64,000 nucleotides of DNA, taken from positions 178,405,908 to 178,469,907 of the forward strand of contig JBOZIK010000001.1 of assembly GCA_051453625.1 (NCBI GenBank), read 5' to 3'. A program made the position numbers and the translations under genes. Shown here in pieces: positions 31,341 to 43,220 of this stretch (within the stretch, counting starts at the first letter, position 1; every line of letters starts with the position of its first letter). The notes beneath the pieces are model-generated. The model was not told the origin of the DNA and did not search any database. It saw only the letters and a program-made list of their open reading frames with translations. The stretch comes from Welwitschia mirabilis (Eukaryota; Gnetophyta; Gnetopsida; Welwitschiales).

Positions 31341-33085
31341 AACTTCCTTTACAGTGAACAAACATTGGATTTGCTAGTATCATAGGCAAATGTGGTGGTG
31401 TATTATAGGTAATTCATAGATGAATATGCAAAACAACACTTGGTATAGATGAATACGCAAAACGATTTTCCTAGCACCGAGTGCACACAAAGAACAAAAT
31501 AATTATAGCAATCAAATAATGAATAATAGTTTATCTGACTTTTGTAAACAGATTAAGTACTCACTTAAAACCTATAAGAATGGGGTGACAGGGTGACTGC
31601 CATACTACTGCCCTCCCTCCACCCATGGTAATTACTAATACAAATNNNNNNNNNNNNNNNNNNNNNNNNNNNNNNNNNNNNNNNNNNNNNNNNNNNNNNN
31701 NNNNNNNNNNNNNNNNNNNNNNNNNNNNNNNNNNNNNNNNNNNNNNNNNNNNNNNNNNNNNNNNNNNNNNNNNNNNNNNNNNNNNNNNNNNNNNNNNNNN
31801 NNNNNNNNNNNNNNNNNNNNNNNNNNNNNNNNNNNNNNNNNNNNNNNNNNNNNNNNNNNNNNNNNNNNNNNNNNNNNNNNNNNNNNNNNNNNNNNNNNNN
31901 NNNNNNNNNNNNNNNNNNNNNNNNNNNNNNNNNNNNNNNNNNNNNNNNNNNNNNNNNNNNNNNNNNNNNNNNNNNNNNNNNNNNNNNNNNNNNNNNNNNN
32001 NNNNNNNNNNNNNNNNNNNNNNNNNNNNNNNNNNNNNNNNNNNNNNNNNNNNNNNNNNNNNNNNNNNNNNNNNNNNNNNNNNNNNNNNNNNNNNNNNNNN
32101 NNNNNNNNNNNNNNNNNNNNNNNNNNNNNNNNNNNNNNNNNNNNNNNNNNNNNNNNNNNNNNNNNNNNNNNNNNNNNNNNNNNNNNNNNNNNNNNNNNNN
32201 NNNNNNNNNNNNNNNNNNNNNNNNNNNNNNNNNNNNNNNNNNNNNNNNNNNNNNNNNNNNNNNNNNNNNNNNNNCTACTTTTTTGCGTTAATTCTTATTC
32301 ATGTATAAAACTTATGAGTGTTATCCAAAAGATTCACATATATACTTATGCCTTGCAATCACTTCTAAAAGACACCATTTATAACTTTGCATCACACTCG
32401 TCATGTACTAAGACATTCTTTGCATGACATGTACAACATGTTATTCAATGGCCTCTTTCTACCATGCAGTGCCTTATTTCCTTCATGTTCATGCTAAGAG
32501 GTTTGTTAGGCTGTCTGTGGATAGTTCATGACTTTGTATCCACTAGGCCACTTACCANNNNNNNNNNTTACCATTGGGCCATGCACTATTCCTAAGTAAC
32601 TACTAACAGGAATTCTGTCTGAGAGAATTCAAGTATGATCAGAAAATGAAATTTTTGTAGAAAATAAATTATAGGTTATGGATAACATGTCTCTCCTTAA
32701 TTTTAGAATACTAAATTTAATAAAGTAGTAAAACATTTGGGATGTGTTTTAGATTTAAAATACATACGCTTGTCAAATGAAGATATAAAATAATGTAAAT
32801 TCCATAAAAATATCTATCCCTGCTACTATTTATAAAATCTAGATTAATAAATATTTTATTAATTAAAATGGACATCTTATTGATTCTAAGCTAGTTAATT
32901 ACTTAAGAAATAGAAATAACCAATCAATTGAGTAAAATTACAAAGAAAGCAAACTTGTGAATTCTTAAAAAGCCAGTCAAGTCTCATGCAGCTAACTTGG
33001 CACAGCTTTAGAAGCTACTATGCTATTATCAAGATTTTTGATGTCTCCTCAATAAAGTACTATGAAAAACTTCAAGGATTGAGTT
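31341..33085. other. CACTA interior without recognised genes, with gaps
   Basis: This contains a gap of 629 N (31646-32274) and one of 10 N (32558-32567). Before the first gap there is a short direct repeat of TAGATGAATAYGCAAAAC (about 31419 and 31448). No coding region was recognised in the sequenced parts. Confidence 0.5.
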
Positions 33086-33089
33086 TGAA

Positions 33090-33835
33090 ACTAAAGGATA
33101 TGGGATAATCCCAGGCTAATGCCCATGCTTAATTCTTTCGCTTATGCTTCCAATGACCTAGTAGCATATTCTTGGATAAGTGCTCCAAAGAAAGATGGTT
33201 GCTCAAGTAGCTTTAATAACTTATTAAATTCTTTAACATACCATGTTTCAGTAAGCAACATGAATAAGCCATATAACAATATTGACTTAAATTATGAATG
33301 CTGAATGGCTATCTGAAATAGTAGCTTTATCATCTTCTAGACTTCTTTCAAAAATCACCTTAAAAGAATCCACTGCATCTTTAGCTTCTTTCAACACTTT
33401 CTATAAAGCTTCTGTTTCGCTCTTTAGTTGTTTCTTATCTTCATCTAGGAACTGCAATTTCTCATGTGAGTATTCAATCTCTTGTTCTGCCTTTTAAAAA
33501 TATTCTTCTTATGATTTATCTCTTCCTTCAAGGTTTTATTTTCTGAATCCAAATGAGAGTTATCCTTGACTACTTGTGAAAGTTGTGCCAACTGAACTTG
33601 AAGTTTTTCAATTTCAACAATTTTTTTGGAACGAGCAGTGGATTCCTCTTTAGTCTTTTTCCCATTTAAGAGTAGAAATAGTTTTTTTCTTCATTTTCAA
33701 TTCACTATTCAATTTTCTTATTATACTCCAAATCATTGATATGCTTCATCAATTCATTAGTTTTCACTTCAAGCTCTTTTTTTGCTTTTAAATGACTCTT
33801 CAAGTTATTCCTTTCATGGCTTCAAAATCAAGAAT
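33090..33835 (-). pseudogene. Captured coiled-coil protein fragment
   Basis: On the - strand, reading across a few frame changes, the translation is a long heptad-like run rich in Lys, Glu, Leu and Asp: KELEVKTNELMKH, LDSENKTLKEEINHKK, EYSHEKLQFLDEDKKQLKSE, KEAKDAVDSFKVIFERS. A more compact segment follows (FFGALIQEYATRSLEA) near 33180. This is typical of large plant coiled-coil proteins (myosin-tail-like or WEB-like), but no family can be named. Stops and shifts make it non-functional. It lies inside the CACTA element on the same strand as the other captured pieces. Confidence 0.55.
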
Positions 33836-35499
33836 TCCCAAAGCATAAAACAATTTCAAATGTATTTCACATTAAGATGAAGCCTGTAGGTCTATGTAGA
33901 AATCCAAGGCAACTTGAACAATATTCATCAACTAGAATATACAAAGGCAAACTCAAATAACAAATTGTATGATGTCCAAGAAACTACCAAAGCTGTTCTT
34001 GTATTGTACTTTAATGAAACTAACCATAAGAAATAATAAAGGAAAGGGATAGTGCTTTTCTTTGTCCTTGATTTCAAAATGCAGCCTATGAGATGCTTCC
34101 AAATACATTGGCTAGTTAAAGAAGTAGGAGGGGAAATAAGAAATGTGCAATTAGTTAAGCCAACGTTCAAACATAAGTAATGCTCTTATAAATCAATCCA
34201 TTCATCTTCGAAATAAGAAAGATGTAAGACTTTTTCATTTCCTCATATTACAGCTATGGCCTATCATATATCTAACAAGTATCTTGGACATAAGATAAAT
34301 GAAAAGAATGGCCCCATCATTCAAGATAAGAAATTAAGGTGGTGATTGCATATTACACACAAGTTCCCTCTTACTCACATGGGCCTCCTCCTCCAAAATT
34401 GTCTCTTCTAAAAAATGCACATAATAATAGAAACTTGAATGAACTCTATGTGAAACAAAATTTTTTATTTAGTTTATTTATTGAAGGGAAGAATGTATTA
34501 AAAAATAGGTAGATTTATAGAGCCACATAAATATAGTTTAAAGGCAAGCAAGGAAACACTAATGACCTAAACAAAGCATCCTTATTCCTTAAAAGTAGAA
34601 ACAAATAGATATACATTCCTTGAAAAATTAAAGGTTTTGAAATTGATATTGTGATCATTACAACCATTTTATTTAAAATTCATGTATAGATTCCACTGAA
34701 CAAAAATCGTAATAAATAATAAATATGCCACGAATGGTTTAAACTTATGTATCATGTTTCTTTCTAATGATTTCTAGCAAACCAAAATATAGATATGCTG
34801 CAGGCCATCATCATAATAATGTTAATTTCTTGACTTTACCATGATAATTAAGAATAATTCAAAAGAGAGATGATGTTTTCATCATGAGTAGACATTTTTT
34901 GCTCAAAATTGAGAAGCAAAAATGATATCTTAGCTCATCATGTCTGTGTCCATCCCAATTGTAAGAATTCAAAAATGTAAAAAGGACTAAATAGGATACA
35001 TTTCCTTACCTTGAAAACAAACATGCTTGTTTCATTTCATCATTCAAGGATGCTTTTTAACTTCTTGCAAGGAATTCTATTATTTGGATCTATAGATCAA
35101 TGGGATTCTACGTTGATCTTCATAGTAATTATAAAAACTATGCAGATACAAATAATCTATGTGCAAATTTATGCATATGGACATGCATAAGAGTATGAGA
35201 AAAACCTTTACATAAAAGATGGTGCAATAAATCTACAATATCTTCATCCTCATCATTTGACATCTCCATGGGCTATTAACAATCTATATAAACCAAAAAT
35301 GCTAAAAACATAAGTAATGGATTCACATGGAAATCCAAACCTGCAGTTCTTGTGATCCATATACAAATGCCAAAATACATTAATCTTGTATGTATATGTA
35401 ATTGCAAAAAAATAATAAAAATATTGATAAGGAAGGCTACAGGGAAGAAACAATGTGAATTTTAGAAAATAGGAATTAGAATAGAAGTACTAGAATGAT
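33836..35499. other. CACTA interior, possible intron or exon remnants
   Basis: AT-rich sequence. On the - strand two short exon-like pieces can be seen: one near 35275-35220 (MEMSNDEDEDIVDLLHHLL, followed by a GTAAAGG donor-like site) and one near 35080-35010 ending at CAAGGTAAGG. They might be further exons of the acyl-CoA reductase fragment or of another captured gene; neither was recognised. Confidence 0.3.
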
Positions 35500-36147
35500 G
35501 TTATCTTAAAAAAACAAAGGGTTTGCCATCGATGTTGTTACATTGTAAATTAGCATCCTTGCATTGCCCGCTTGCTTCACTGCCACTACCACTACAGTGT
35601 TCATGACCATGTCTGCTAGAATCTATAATTCATTCCACAAAAGAATGTAAAACATTTAGAAGATGCAATTCTTTTGACTAAAGAAAGTTTAATATTTAGA
35701 AGATTCAGCTTCCGGTTTCTCTTGATTTAAGTATAATACCTAAAATACCAACTCTAAACCTAGTAACTCAAATAACAACTATACTTACCACATCCACAAA
35801 GAGAGCAGGATGCATTAAAAAAGAAGATAGTCAGCCCTTACTGTATGCCACTATTACTGTGTTAGTCGTTCTATCTAATAGCTATAAAAATTATAGGAAA
35901 TGTTTTTAAGATGTTGGAGATAACTTCCAGATGAACAACAGTGAGGTCATGGAATATGTAAGAGTGAGATAGATATGATGCCTTCCATCTAACTAGGAAA
36001 GGGCTCAGTCAAGATGCTCTTGATGATTCTTGGCTTGATAATCATAATAGGCTGATCCGCCCTACTTTCATTACCAACATCTCTCCCACTGCTTTCGTAA
36101 ACATGTAAGTATTTGGACATCCAAATTTCCTCAACCTGTTATACATC
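35500..36147 (-). pseudogene. Fatty acyl-CoA reductase fragment with introns, captured and decayed
   Basis: Three exons read on the - strand. About 36136-35965 gives RKFGCPNTYMFTKAVGEML, then after a frameshift IIKPRIIKSILTEPFP; 35881-35789 gives TNTVIVAYSKG and ALFVDV; 35622-35500 gives ILADMVMNTVVVVAVKQAG and IYNVTTSMANP. The second intron is exact: donor GTAAGTATAG after 35789, acceptor GAATTATAG before 35622, joining VDV to ILADMVMN in phase. In family terms these are the YxxxK catalytic region (PNTYVFTKAMGE), the RPSII..T.KEPFPGW segment and the DVIPADMVVNA segment of plant fatty acyl-CoA reductases, which reduce acyl-CoA to the primary alcohols of waxes, suberin and sporopollenin. The Tyr and Lys of the catalytic pair are kept; frameshift and stops disable it. 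It ends about 130 bases short of the CACTA subterminal repeats. Confidence 0.85.
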
Positions 36148-36279
36148 TAAAATAAAACAAAGATCACTTTAAATAGAAAACATCCAAAACTTTAGGCTGA
36201 CGTGATTGAGCCTCAAGCCTAGAGATTAATATGTAGAAATAAACTCAAAAATCTAGTCGATGCATGAACTCTTAACTCA

Positions 36280-36717
36280 CACCCTCTCTTTTTTCAAAAA
36301 AGGCATAAAACTTCCAACTTGCATGCTAATAGTTGAAAAAGATTTATAATCTCTTTTTCCAAAGCTTTTACAGTGTTTATTCTATTAAATGCCTTAAAAG
36401 ATTTAAAAAAAAAAATTCTTTTACTGCATTTGTTTGGTTAAACACCATAAAACATCAAAAGCTTTAGTCACACTAGCTTTTATGGCATTTGTCTTATTAA
36501 ATGCCTTAAAATATTACCCTATTTTTAAGGCATGTTTTTAAAAATCCTTAAAAATAGTTTGATAGGGCTTTTAAGGCATTTATTAAAAAAAAGCCTTAAA
36601 AAGATTATTATTATTTTTGCTTAAGGTGTTTATGAAAATGAATGCATTTATTAAATAGCCCTATAATTAAGGTATTTATTTAAATAAATGCCTTTAAAGG
36701 CTATTTTTCTTGTAATA
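36280..36717. repeat. CACTA right terminus and subterminal repeats
   Basis: Repeated AAATGCCTTAAAA, TTTTAAGGCATTT and related words in both orientations run from about 36380 to the terminus, which reads GCCTTTAAAGGCTATTTTTC then TTGTAATA. This is the reverse complement of a CACTACAAGAAAAATAGCC-type end with two C-to-T changes. ACA follows it at 36718-36720. Confidence 0.82.
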
Positions 36718-37760
36718 ACACTTTGAAAGAGGTCGTCCATTACATTAGTCTATAACAAAAATTGAAAATCTTAATTTGAATATAAATTTAAAAAATCTTC
36801 ATAGTGGATTAAAGTATATTTTTCTCTGTAATGATTAGAACAAACCTTTAATAATCAATAAAAATCTCTTCCCTGAATAGAGTCAACCTTAATCTCTCTT
36901 TTAACTTCTAAAATTAATGCATTCACTTGGTATCATAAAGGTTTATCTGCCGTTCCTTCTTCTATTGCTTAACATAAAATCTATCTTGAGGAAAACTCAA
37001 AACCTATTAGGGAACCATAAAGAATATTAAATACAATACTTAAGTAAGTAGTTAAGGATGGAATTAATAAATTAATGGATGTTGAAATCATTTATGCTAT
37101 CAGATAGTGAATGAGTTACTCCCTTAAAAGAATGGGAAATGGAGAGTATGCATAGATTTTAGAAAACTGAATGAATCATGAAAAAGGATCATTGTTCCCT
37201 ACCCTTTCTCGACTAGATACTTGATAGAATTCAAGGACATGCTTTTTATTACTTTGTAGATGGATATAGCAGTTATAACTAGGTTTTCACAGCTAGTGAA
37301 GACTAGGCTAAAACAAATTTTTCTTTGCCTTTTATGACTTTTGCTTTTAGACAAATGCCTTTTAGATTATGTAATGCTTCTAGAACTTTTTAACATGCTA
37401 TGATGGATATTTTTTAAAGACATGTTAGAGGATTCAATAGAAATCTTTATGGTTGAATTTTCAATCTTTGGAGAAACCTTTAATCAAAACTTAAAAAGAC
37501 TAGAAAAAGTCCTTGATAGATGCATAGAGTATGACCTTTAATTAAGTTAGGAAAAGAGCTTATTTTTAGTTGATAATGGAACAGTTCTAGGTTATCACAT
37601 TTCTAAAAGAGGAATTAAGATGAACCTCGATAAAGTAAGCATCATTAAAAACCTAACTCTAACCAATGTTAAACAAATTCAATCTTTTCTTGGACATTAT
37701 GGTTTTTACTGCCATTTCATATAAGGTTATGCTAAAATCTATAAACCCTTATACTTGTTA
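36718..37760 (+). pseudogene. Athila-like reverse transcriptase (continuation of the element at 3.8-5.09 kb)
   Basis: The first 230 bases complete the protease-RT linker (INAFTWYHKGL, then IYLEENSKP at about 36975). RT follows: HAFYYFVDGYSSYN (motif A region, Asp kept), SLPFMTFAFRQMPFRLCNAS (motif B region) and SFLGHYGFYCHF-like downstream sequence. Motif C is lost in a frameshifted stretch near 37440. The linker totals about 470 bases when 4850-5091 and 36721-36950 are added, which fits an uninterrupted Athila pol and supports the CACTA insertion model. Many stops. Confidence 0.8.
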
Positions 37761-37789
37761 TTAGAATAAGAAGCAAAATTTGAATAGAC

Positions 37790-38380
37790 CAAATCTTGTT
37801 AATTTGCTTTCAATACACTAAAAGAAAAAATTTCTTCTGCACTTATTGTAATAGGACCAAACAGGGATAAGGATTTTGAACTAATGTGTGATGCCAGTAA
37901 TATTGCTATAGGTGGGTGCTTAGAAAAAAATACGAAAATGATTTTAAAGTCATATCTTATCATAGTAAAACATTTTTCAAAGCTCAAACAAATTACACAA
38001 CTGACTAGATAGAGATGTTAGCCATAATCTTTTGCCTCAATAATCTTAGACATTATATTTTAGGCTTTTATACAAATGTCTACATAGACCATACAACAAT
38101 AAACTTGATGACTAAGAAATATCCTAGTGCTAGGTTGATTAGATGGATCCATTTAAATGCATGAATTCAATCTCATCATTATATATAAGGCAGGAAAATA
38201 CAACAATGTAGCAAATCAATTATCATGCCTTTTTTCTTCTTCTGATGATTTCTTTATTAATAATTCTTTTTTAGATGAGCAACTATTTACTGTATCTTCT
38301 ACTCATCCCCCTCCATGGTATGCTGATATTATCAATTATCTTGTTACTTTAAAAACACCACAAAATTGGAATCACAATTA
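37790..38380 (+). pseudogene. Athila-like RNase H and start of integrase region
   Basis: The translation shows NYTT, then IEMLAIIFCLNNLRHYILGF, YTNVYIDHTTINLMTKKYPS, ARLIRWIHLN and, in an open frame 38157-38381, a segment with KAGKYNNVANQLSCL (decayed VADHLSRL) and PPPWYADIINYLV. This is the RNase H end and the characteristic linker to integrase in Athila-type elements. Stops precede and follow it. Confidence 0.78.
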
Positions 38381-38389
38381 AAAAAATCT

Positions 38390-39500
38390 TTTCTCCATAG
38401 GATAGGTAACTACGAGTGGATAGAACCCCATCTTTATCATAGATGTAAGGATCAAATTATGAGAAAATGTACGATAAAATAAGAAAAATATGATATCCTT
38501 CATCTTTATCATAGTGGTATTTATGGTTAACATTTTAGGGGTCAGAAAATAATCATGAAAATTCTTCACTTAGAATTCTATTAGCGTAGCCTTTTCCAAG
38601 ACTCTTTCGATTATGCTAGAAGGTGTGATGCATGTTAACATTATAGTAGCCTTTTATAATCATCGGAAATGCTTCTCAAATATATTCTTGAGCATTAACC
38701 TTTTGATTGTTGGGAAATTAATCTTATAATCTTAATTAAACCACCTTTTTAAGATAAAAATTATATTTTAGTGGCTGTTGATTATGTGACTAAATGAGTT
38801 GAAGTAATTCCTACTTTCTTAAATGATGCTAGAATTATTTGTAACTTTGTTAGAACTCAAAATTTTCAATGTTTTGACTTTCCTTGAATAATTATTAGTG
38901 ATCAAGAAATTTATTTCATTGATTATATTTTTTTGAAAACTTCTTTTATTCATTAGAATAGAACACAGAGTAGCTTGTTCTTACCATCCTTAAAACAATG
39001 GACGAGCTGAAAATGCTAATAGAGAAATTAGAAAAAAAAATCTTCAAAAACTGGTCTCTACTAATATGAAATCATGGGATTTTAAACTAAATGATGTTCC
39101 TGGGGCTTACCATACAACATGATATTATTTACTTGGTTTTTCACCTTATGAACTTATATATAGTAAAGTTTGTATTTTACCTATTGATGTTTGTTACAAA
39201 TCTTATCATTCTACATATCAACTTAACTTTGTAAATTTAGAAGAGAATCTTAAAACTTGTTTAACTCAATTAGATCATTTAGATGAAAAATGAACTCACT
39301 CTATTCATTGTCAAATTATTCATGAAGCCCAAAATAAATTTAAACATGATAAAAAGCTAAGTCATAAGAACATTAAACTTGGTCAACTAGTCTTGTTATA
39401 TAACACTAGAGTACACCTTATATATAATAAGTTGATCTCAAAATGGTTAGTCCTTAACTTATTTAGAAATTACATTCTAATGGCTCTGTTGAGATTTTTG
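38390..39500 (+). pseudogene. Athila-like integrase, heavily decayed
   Basis: Scattered matches remain, the clearest near 38975-39035: YHP-stop-NNGRAENANREIRKKI, the integrase segment holding the catalytic Glu. Upstream, decayed core segments can be traced in alternating frames. It is followed by about 1.8 kb before the polypurine tract at 41300, where Athila elements usually carry an env-like or non-coding region. Confidence 0.7.
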
Positions 39501-41299
39501 ACTTAACCACTAAGAAATTTAGAAACTTAATGAATAAAGGTTAAAATTATATGAGAAACCTTCTAATATAAACATGAGAGAAGTACTAATCTTAGAGGTT
39601 CCCCTTGATGAGGAGAACTTCTTCCCTACCACTGTCTAAATTTTCTCTTAGCTTATTCCTTTAGAGGCCATTACGATATGACTTAATCATCTTTAAAACA
39701 TGATTTATGTATTTATTTTATTTCCATAACTAGTCTTTGTACTTGGGCATTTTAACATGGTAAGATTGGATTCATCCAATCTTAAGACATTCACACATCT
39801 ATGAACTTGATTTTAAAGAAAAATGCTTTATTTCTTATGTTTTTCTTAATAATGAAAGATCTTAGATTATTTAAAGGTATTCTTTTCTATATTTCATCTT
39901 ACTACTTTGCCTTCGTATTTTGAAGTATTTGATTAAGTAGAATTTATATTCTATTTATCTCTTTCAGAAAAAAAAAGTAGAAAGAGAGAGAAATAAAACC
40001 GTGATGTTTTATATGAGATAACTTAAAAACATGGTCATCATTATGTCCTACCACAAGCACACTGGGGAAAATTTTCCCGAAAGGGCCTTTGGTAGTGTGA
40101 TATGGCAGATGTGGGAATTTCATGGGGAGGTCGGTTGGCCATGCTTTATGGGTCTTTACTTCTTTAACTGTGGTTGCACTCTCCTAATTATAGACAGTAA
40201 AATAATAAAAAGTTTGAGGCTACAAGATCAATAGTGTTCCTAGTATTATCAGAGACATTTCTTGTTTCCTAGACTCTTAGTATTTTCACATAATTATTTC
40301 ATTTCTAAGAATTCAAGTGTTGTTTTGATATGTAAGTAGGTGAGTTTATTAAGAAACTCTTCGATCTTATCACTTATTGTTTAGAGCATTTGATTTTTAG
40401 CATCAACATAACCATACCTTAGCGGAAAAGATTGAAAATCGTATTCATTGCTTTATTGAATGAAACTTTATAGAATTATACATTTAGTCATGTATTTTAA
40501 ATTAAGTGATGTTATGATTTATTTCATGGGAGTTTACTAGGTTAGAATTCAGGGTAGGTATGTTATATATCCATTTTTTCTATTTTCTTTTGTTGTTTAG
40601 TTAGTTATTTCATAGTCATTTCTGTATATTCTTATCCTTTTAGGACCTTAAGATTTAGTAGTTTTCTTGCTTAGTTTTTAATAAAACAATTGATTTCTTG
40701 ATTAGATGAGTTCCCTTATAAATTTTGTGATGTTTATTTTTAGTCTTTAAGAGTCCTACACATTGTTCATAATCATTTTTATCAAAGCACATTTGTTAGG
40801 TACTCATGGACTTGCTTCATCCAATTAGCAAATTTTCATTATTTACTCTTTTCATATTTGTCAGAATCTTTCCTAAATCTTTATTTTTCAAATCTAACAT
40901 TTCTACACTGAGCTTCGCACTTAATTTATCAACTGTCAAAATTTAATTTTTACAAAAATTGCAAAAACACACATCGTCCATCTTCTTATATGGACATAAT
41001 GATTTTTGTTTGATTTATTTGCTTCATTAGCTAATACAGGATATATTGTTTGTCTTGGGGCAGGGCAAGACTTATTTCTATAATTTTTACACCAATTTAT
41101 AGGATTGCTTTAGATGTTCCATGAGACATAATTTTTGCAATTTCTACTTGATATACATAATGTGCTATATTTTATTTTATTATGTGATATGTTTGAAATT
41201 ATTTATAATCCTATGTTATAATTTTCAAATTGATTTTTTAAGATAATTTAGCTTGTAATTGTAGTTGTTCACTTGGTTTTGTCAAGGACTGATAAGGCT
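39501..41299 (+). other. Region between integrase and 3' LTR of the Athila-like element
   Basis: No env-like frame was recognised. A small, more GC-rich open frame (40031-40234, with HKHTGENFPERAFGSVIWQM) stands out from its AT-rich surroundings and could be a short captured or inserted piece; it has no recognised domain. Confidence 0.4.
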
Positions 41300-41310
41300 A
41301 AGTGGGGGAC
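41300..41310 (+). promoter_or_regulatory. Polypurine tract of the Athila-like element
   Basis: AAGTGGGGGAC lies just before the LTR that starts TGATGCACCACC (41313). It resembles the AAGTGGGGGA-type tract of Athila elements and marks 41313 as a 3' LTR start. Confidence 0.78.
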
Positions 41311-41312
41311 TA

Positions 41313-41866
41313 TGATGCACCACCAAATTATGTATTTAATTGAGAATTATGAATTATTTTGTAGGACATTTACATAGGTTTATATGCAATTATGATGATT
41401 ATGAAGAATCGATGGAATGATCATTGAAACACATAATTCTTGACATATTTAGAGGCATTTAAGGCATATTCTGATATTCAGTGCTTTGGAAGAAGATCAG
41501 TAATGTAAAAGGTTAACTTCTCTTAAGATGGAAAGATAAGAAAGATTGTTGTAGTCACTATAATCTCCATGACAGATAGGATGACACCACTTTAGTAGGT
41601 ATTTGGGATGCTGATATGGAATAGATCTAAAAGCCAATGTATTCTCTTTAGTATAGTGGTATCATTCTCAATTTCATTCCCATGACATGCAGAACACTAA
41701 GTGATGGCTCATATATCATTGTCCCTAGGTTGCCCATAGAACAGTCAGGATGACACTAAAATAACTGGCTGAATTTCATCCATTTCATCCTTTTGTTCTC
41801 AGGATTGAATACATTTTTTAGCACACCTGGAGTGATGATTATGCTTTCTTTATTATTTAAATAAAC
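41313..41866 (+). repeat. LTR of the Athila-like element, copy A, cut by a gap
   Basis: It aligns with 41987-42530 over its whole visible length (for example GGCATTTAAGGCATATTCTG against GGCATTTTAGGCATATTATG). It is truncated by the 100-base gap at 41867. Confidence 0.75.
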
Positions 41867-41986
41867 NNNNNNNNNNNNNNNNNNNNNNNNNNNNNNNNNN
41901 NNNNNNNNNNNNNNNNNNNNNNNNNNNNNNNNNNNNNNNNNNNNNNNNNNNNNNNNNNNNNNNNNNCCGTGATGGCCTTACATAAG

Positions 41987-43220
41987 TGATGTAATACCAA
42001 ATTGTATGTATTTGATGGAGTGTTATGAGCTATTTTGTAGGACATTCATACAAGTTTAGATGTAATTCTAAAGATTATGAAGAGTTAATATGTGATCATA
42101 GAAACATACAATTCTTGGCATGTTTAGAGGCATTTTAGGCATATTATGATGCTCAATGCTTTAGAAAAAGATCAATAATAATAAAGGCTAACTTCTTTCA
42201 GTTGAAAAGATAACTGTCATCCCCACTAGCATCTCCACGATAGGCAAGAAGACAGCCTTGCACAAGCTACATAAGAATGATAACGTGGATTGAAGCTAAA
42301 ACCAATGAAGTCATCTCTTCTAAAGAGGTGTCATCTCCATGATCATTTCCAAGACATGTAGGATGACAACTGATGATTCATGTACCATTGTCTCCTATGT
42401 CATCTCCATGACAGTTGGGATGATAAGTTAAATAGCTAGCTAACTTTCATCCATTTCTTTCTCTAATTTAAGGGTGCTTATCAGCGCATTTGGAGTGACA
42501 ATTATGCCTTATTTTTTGTATAAATAAATCCATTCTTTAATCCTCCTATCATCTTTGATGCACTAAAAATTCTTATAACAGGAGATCAAAGGGTGGGAGA
42601 TCCATCTTGAGTAGTTGCAGAGAGATGCTTCCTTAGTGTTGGGTTATGCATCCTCCATTGAGGTGCGACTGCTTTATGGCCTAGATACTGGTTTGGTTAA
42701 TATAAACTCTATTTCTTTTTCATTCCTTAAATACTTTACACATTTCTTATGATTTATATTATTCTTAATTTGGTAATAGTTTCACTTATGATATAGTTCT
42801 TAAGGGCAACCTTTATTAAGGTTGACAATATTAGTTTAGGAGCATTTTACATTACATTTTATTTGACTTACTTGATAGCTTTAGGTAATCTTAATCAATG
42901 ATAGTTTTCCTAGCCGATTTAGGTTATGCAGGGTCAAGTTTTCTAATAAGTCAATTTGGTAATCAGATAGGTGTTCATCTAGATTAAGTTACATTTGCAT
43001 TACATCGTGTGTTTATTTTCTTACACTATTGCATTAATGTTTAATAGGATATAATATTTCTTTGGAAATTAATTCTTCTTCTTCTATTACATGCCTTCAA
43101 CGGGTTTATGACATTTCGGCCACTTCCATCTATACTAATGTGCCATATTTGCAATATATTTATTTATGATTAATAGGATTTGATAAAGGATATAAAATTG
43201 CAAAATTACGCATTGCAACA
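41987..43220 (+). repeat. LTR of the Athila-like family, copy B
   Basis: A second copy starts TGATGTAATACC. A TATA-like TTTTGTATAAATAAATCC lies at about 42515-42530. The right end is placed near GCATTGCAACA (about 43220) because a CA end fits, but no primer-binding site follows clearly, so this boundary is uncertain. Whether copies A and B are one element's LTRs, two elements or an assembly duplication cannot be decided across the gap. Confidence 0.55.

Larger units (their letters stand above)
5095..36717. mobile_element. Large CACTA-type DNA transposon, non-autonomous, with nested elements and captured gene pieces
   Basis: The left end (TACTATACAAATATAGG, a decayed CACTACAAGAAATATAGG) and the right end (TTGTAATA, the reverse complement of a decayed CACTACAA) enclose about 31.6 kb. 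Both ends carry dense subterminal repeats of AAGGCATTT and AAATGCCTTAAAA, as expected for CACTA elements, whose transposase binds such repeats. No transposase was recognised. The inside holds a copia-type LTR, a second CACTA left end at 7554, host gene pieces and two nested Tat retrotransposons (about 19.5 kb). Without those the element would be about 12 kb. The insertion lies between protease and RT of an Athila-like element. An alternative is that the right end pairs with the 7554 terminus and the 5095 terminus belongs to a second, truncated copy. Confidence 0.72.

Noticed and set aside
31625-32308. 227-residue frame across the large gap
   Set aside because: It consists almost only of unknown bases and cannot be supported.
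33119-33497. + strand open frames over the coiled-coil fragment
   Set aside because: The - strand reading gives a consistent charged coiled-coil; the + strand frames are Ser-rich complements of it.
40031-40234. Env-like gene of the Athila-like element
   Set aside because: The frame is only 67 residues, without signal peptide, fusion-like or coiled-coil features.
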